From contig JBBJMP010000005.1 of NCBI GenBank assembly GCA_037718865.1, forward strand, positions 1 to 64,000: a stretch of DNA of 64,000 bases, given 5' to 3'. A program made the position numbers and the translations under genes. Under the pieces are notes generated by a model. That model did no database searches, was not told where the DNA came from, and saw only the letters and a list, made by a program, of their open reading frames with translations. Shown one piece after another: positions 61,934 to 64,000 of the stretch. The first letter of the stretch is position 1. The number at the start of each line of letters is the position of its first letter. The stretch is from JADCRZ01 sp037718865. Its GTDB lineage: Bacteria > Bacteroidota > Bacteroidia > Chitinophagales > Chitinophagaceae.

Positions 61934-62740
61934 TTAAAGTAAGGCTCGTAGAGCATTAATATATTCAGGATTTTCATTTAAGCCGTTATGCAGTTGCCCT
62001 TTCAGGGTAATCAGTTTATCGGCAGGTTTAAGCAAAGGTTTAAGTTTTAAAGATGAGCCATAATAAACGACCTCATCACGATCGCCATGAAATAGTACAA
62101 CCGGCGCCAAAATTTGGGGAATAAATTGATAGGTGCGGAATTTATATTTCAAGGCAATAGCAGGTAAAAATGGATAGAGGCGCCTGGTCAGATCCGTGAG
62201 ACTATAATAGGGCGCCTGAAGGATGAGCAATTTTGGATGATTTTTAGATGCCAGCATTGCAGCAGCGCCTGTTCCTATCGAAAAACCGATTATGACGATA
62301 TTTTTTTCTTCATACGAAGGTTTCAGTTCGTCGTAGGCGCTTTGTACATCCGTATAAAATTGCTCTTCGCTGTATATTGTACCTTCACTTTTTCCAAAGC
62401 CCCTGTAGTCCAGGATAAACAGATCATAATTAAGGTTGGCATAAAGACCAGCTATTGTTCCCCATGAATCACAGGATCCGGCATTGCCATGTAAGTAAAA
62501 GATAAGACCTTTCGGTTTGGCGGCTGCAGAAAACAGCAATCCGTGAAGTATAATGCCGTCGGTCGTCTTCAATTGCCATTCCTTCCAGGCAGTGGAAAAT
62601 GAAAACCGGTAATGCTGAGGCAATTTATCCGGAAAAAAAATTAATTTTTCCTGGAATAGGTAGGCAAGGCTGAATACCAAAAAATAAGAGCCAGCAGCAA
62701 TACCCAGGGTCCATAGCAACATTTTTTTACTTTTTTTCAT
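61934..62740 (-). CDS. Alpha/beta hydrolase (BEM46/ABHD13-like)
   Basis: A 268-residue hydrolase with an N-terminal membrane helix (about 8-28). Oxyanion motif LHGNAGS, nucleophile Ser in GFSIGTGAA, Asp in FHGDRDEVV and His in GQLHNGL give the complete triad. This pattern fits the BEM46/ABHD13 group, anchored peptidase- or lipase-like enzymes of uncertain substrate. Stands alone between two minus-strand genes. Confidence 0.85.
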   Translation of the reverse strand: MKKSKKMLLWTLGIAAGSYFLVFSLAYLFQEKLIFFPDKLPQHYRFSFSTAWKEWQLKTTDGIILHGLLFSAAAKPKGLIFYLHGNAGSCDSWGTIAGLYANLNYDLFILDYRGFGKSEGTIYSEEQFYTDVQSAYDELKPSYEEKNIVIIGFSIGTGAAAMLASKNHPKLLILQAPYYSLTDLTRRLYPFLPAIALKYKFRTYQFIPQILAPVVLFHGDRDEVVYYGSSLKLKPLLKPADKLITLKGQLHNGLNENPEYINALRALL

Positions 62741-62828
62741 TCACTGATCGTGCGGATTCTGCTTATCTTATGAAATCAGGTATCCTGTTAACATTCAACT
62801 TAAATTGCAGGAAGTCGATGGCTGGTTT

Positions 62829-62858
62829 AAAAAAAATCCGGCATCGAGGCTGCCGGAT
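62829..62858 (-). terminator. Intrinsic terminator of the metalloprotease gene
   Basis: On the minus strand ATCCGGCA and TGCCGGAT (62858-62836) pair around a 7-nt loop and are followed by a run of T (62836-62829). It lies 18 bp after the metalloprotease stop. Confidence 0.85.
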
Positions 62859-62876
62859 ACGCATAGTTAGCCAGTA

Positions 62877-64000
62877 TTATGATTTTGGATTCAATGCCAG
62901 GTTAATTCGTTGAGCCTCATCCTGTAAATGATACCTGCTCATCTGATCTTTGGTCCGGGGAATGGCTGCCCTTATATTATTCAGCAGATCGTTCAAGTGT
63001 CCGCGTGCCACTGAAGGAATGTCTGAATTTTTGGTGTTGGGTGCAAACCCAAATGTAAAGGCGCCGAAAGGTGAGGGTGACGAGGGAGCCGTCGTTGAAG
63101 GCAGGAGGCTGATCATCCTGTCAACATATACTTTTTGCAAGTTACGCCTGTGCATGGAAATGACCCGGCCGGTTGTCAGTTCCTTCCAGATTCCTTTTTT
63201 CATATCGCTCAACAATTCCAGCACACTGTATGCCTTTTTGCCAAAGCGGCTTTCTATTTCCAGCATGCGTGCAAGTCTCGCTGCGGAAAAAATGCTTGTC
63301 ATAACATTGTTCTGAACAGAAGATAAATTATTTGACACGGGATCCGTGATCTTGTTAAGGATATTTTTATCCAGCAACCACTCCGGGGTCTGGAATAAGT
63401 GCTGGTGGAGCCATGACACAGCCTGCTTTTGCATTGCCTTCGGTTCAGATTCATACACATTCTGATTCTCTTCTACACTTCGAAAGGTTTCATACACGCC
63501 GCCAATATTCTTGATTACGTGATTGGCATAGCGATTATATTGTCCCACCACCTGGTTATAGATCTCGCTTAAATTCTGGTACCTGTCGCCTTCTTCCTTT
63601 GTCCATTCCGGTAAATTTTTTACGATGCGTTTAAGGTTACGAATGCCATACTCACTTGCTTTCATCGCATTATCACTCAGGTCTTCCGTTTGAGCCCTGG
63701 GATCATTGTTACCAAAGCCTTCTCCTCCAAACCACAGTCTCGGGTTCTTACGAAGACTGTCGACGATCAGTTTGTTGCCGTCTTTTCTGTCCTGCTCTTC
63801 CGTTTTATCCGTCCAGCGGTAACCCCACTGAATGGCCCAAATATCATATTCTCCAATCCGCGGGTATAACCCTTTCCGGCTGATATTATCCTCGGGTTGT
63901 GCTACATAATTAAATCGTGCATAATCCATAATGGATGCCGTATGGCCATGCTCTTCCACCCATTTCTTATCCCTCAATTTTTCAACAGGTGTTTTACTGC
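62877..64000 (-). CDS. Zinc-dependent metalloprotease (DUF5117/DUF4953 type), C-terminal part
   Basis: The window holds the last 374 or so codons; the frame stays open to the right edge (reading SKTPVEKLRDKKWVEEHG), so the gene continues beyond 64000. SIMDYARFNYVAQPED and YDIWAIQWGYRW belong to the DUF4953 region of large exported Bacteroidota metalloproteases whose HExxH lies further upstream, outside the window. The C-terminal part is helical. A TTG at 63977 is not the true start. Confidence 0.8.
   Translation of the reverse strand, partial: SKTPVEKLRDKKWVEEHGHTASIMDYARFNYVAQPEDNISRKGLYPRIGEYDIWAIQWGYRWTDKTEEQDRKDGNKLIVDSLRKNPRLWFGGEGFGNNDPRAQTEDLSDNAMKASEYGIRNLKRIVKNLPEWTKEEGDRYQNLSEIYNQVVGQYNRYANHVIKNIGGVYETFRSVEENQNVYESEPKAMQKQAVSWLHQHLFQTPEWLLDKNILNKITDPVSNNLSSVQNNVMTSIFSAARLARMLEIESRFGKKAYSVLELLSDMKKGIWKELTTGRVISMHRRNLQKVYVDRMISLLPSTTAPSSPSPFGAFTFGFAPNTKNSDIPSVARGHLNDLLNNIRAAIPRTKDQMSRYHLQDEAQRINLALNPKS

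Overview
The window is a stretch of a Bacteroidota chromosome, most likely a member of the Chitinophagaceae. The evidence is the gene content (CTEQ-type alpha-2-macroglobulin beside PBP1C, DUF2807 and DUF922 proteins, ligase-associated exonuclease plus ATP-dependent ligase, stand-alone PurS, CvfB-like S1 protein, DUF5117/DUF4953-type protease), promoter -7 elements of the Bacteroidota form TAnnTTTG, and few Shine-Dalgarno sequences. It is mainly a housekeeping region with short intergenic spaces, many of which carry interspersed repeats, plus two accessory blocks. No rRNA, CRISPR array, insertion sequence or prophage was seen; one tRNA-Gln(CUG) lies at 46433-46503.

Layout. 1-12150: repeat, MFS exporter, a very large alpha-2-macroglobulin lipoprotein divergent from a small membrane protein and PBP1C (envelope surveillance and repair), then an esterase, a VOC protein and a DUF2807 lipoprotein. 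12253-27552: guaA, a periplasmic-binding-like protein, ligase-associated exonuclease and DNA ligase, a diheme cytochrome c, cobalamin adenosyltransferase, an orphan ABC ATPase with gatC, trpS, deoxynucleoside kinase, DUF922, pepP, pssA, purS and rsmI. 27662-33336: a truncated PepSY-like remnant followed by a two-gene TIR / membrane-anchored STAND-WD40 module that looks like a conflict or immune system. 33567-39446: an outer-membrane beta-barrel, a large secreted protein and an M1 peptidase. 39560-45000: an orphan NarL-type response regulator with a predicted small RNA next to it, rsmG, a glycosyltransferase, tgt, an LptF/G permease. 44980-54751: citrate synthase, tRNA-Gln and a surface-glycan cluster (carbamoyltransferase, GT2, two GT9, heptose-bisphosphate phosphatase-like HAD, two GT4). 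55269-64000: CvfB-like protein, Mn-catalase, YiaK-like dehydrogenase, secreted amidohydrolase, VOC protein, membrane endonuclease/phosphatase-family protein, alpha/beta hydrolase, and a metalloprotease cut by the window edge.

Two signals stand out. First, genes 28031-29527 and 29524-33336 overlap by 4 bp: the first carries an N-terminal TIR domain with a candidate catalytic Glu and two further TIR-like modules, the second a STAND NTPase, one transmembrane helix and 15 near-uniform 42-residue WD40 repeats. Second, a 15-bp palindrome (consensus TACYACTWWRTGGTA) occurs three times with identical geometry, abutting the -33 box with exactly 19 bp to the -7 box: before the response-regulator gene itself, before a predicted ~150-nt small RNA beside it, and before a membrane endonuclease-family gene 21 kb away. 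This looks like a small autoregulated regulon.

The intergenic DNA is rich in repeat families: inverted or tandem GCACAT words just 5' of plus-strand genes (six places), a GTTTGTAG/CTACAAAC fold-back element (three places), a TTGGTGAAAACACCAA hairpin (three places) and a 110-bp tandem duplication. In one case the GCACAT repeat forms the start of a glycosyltransferase coding sequence.
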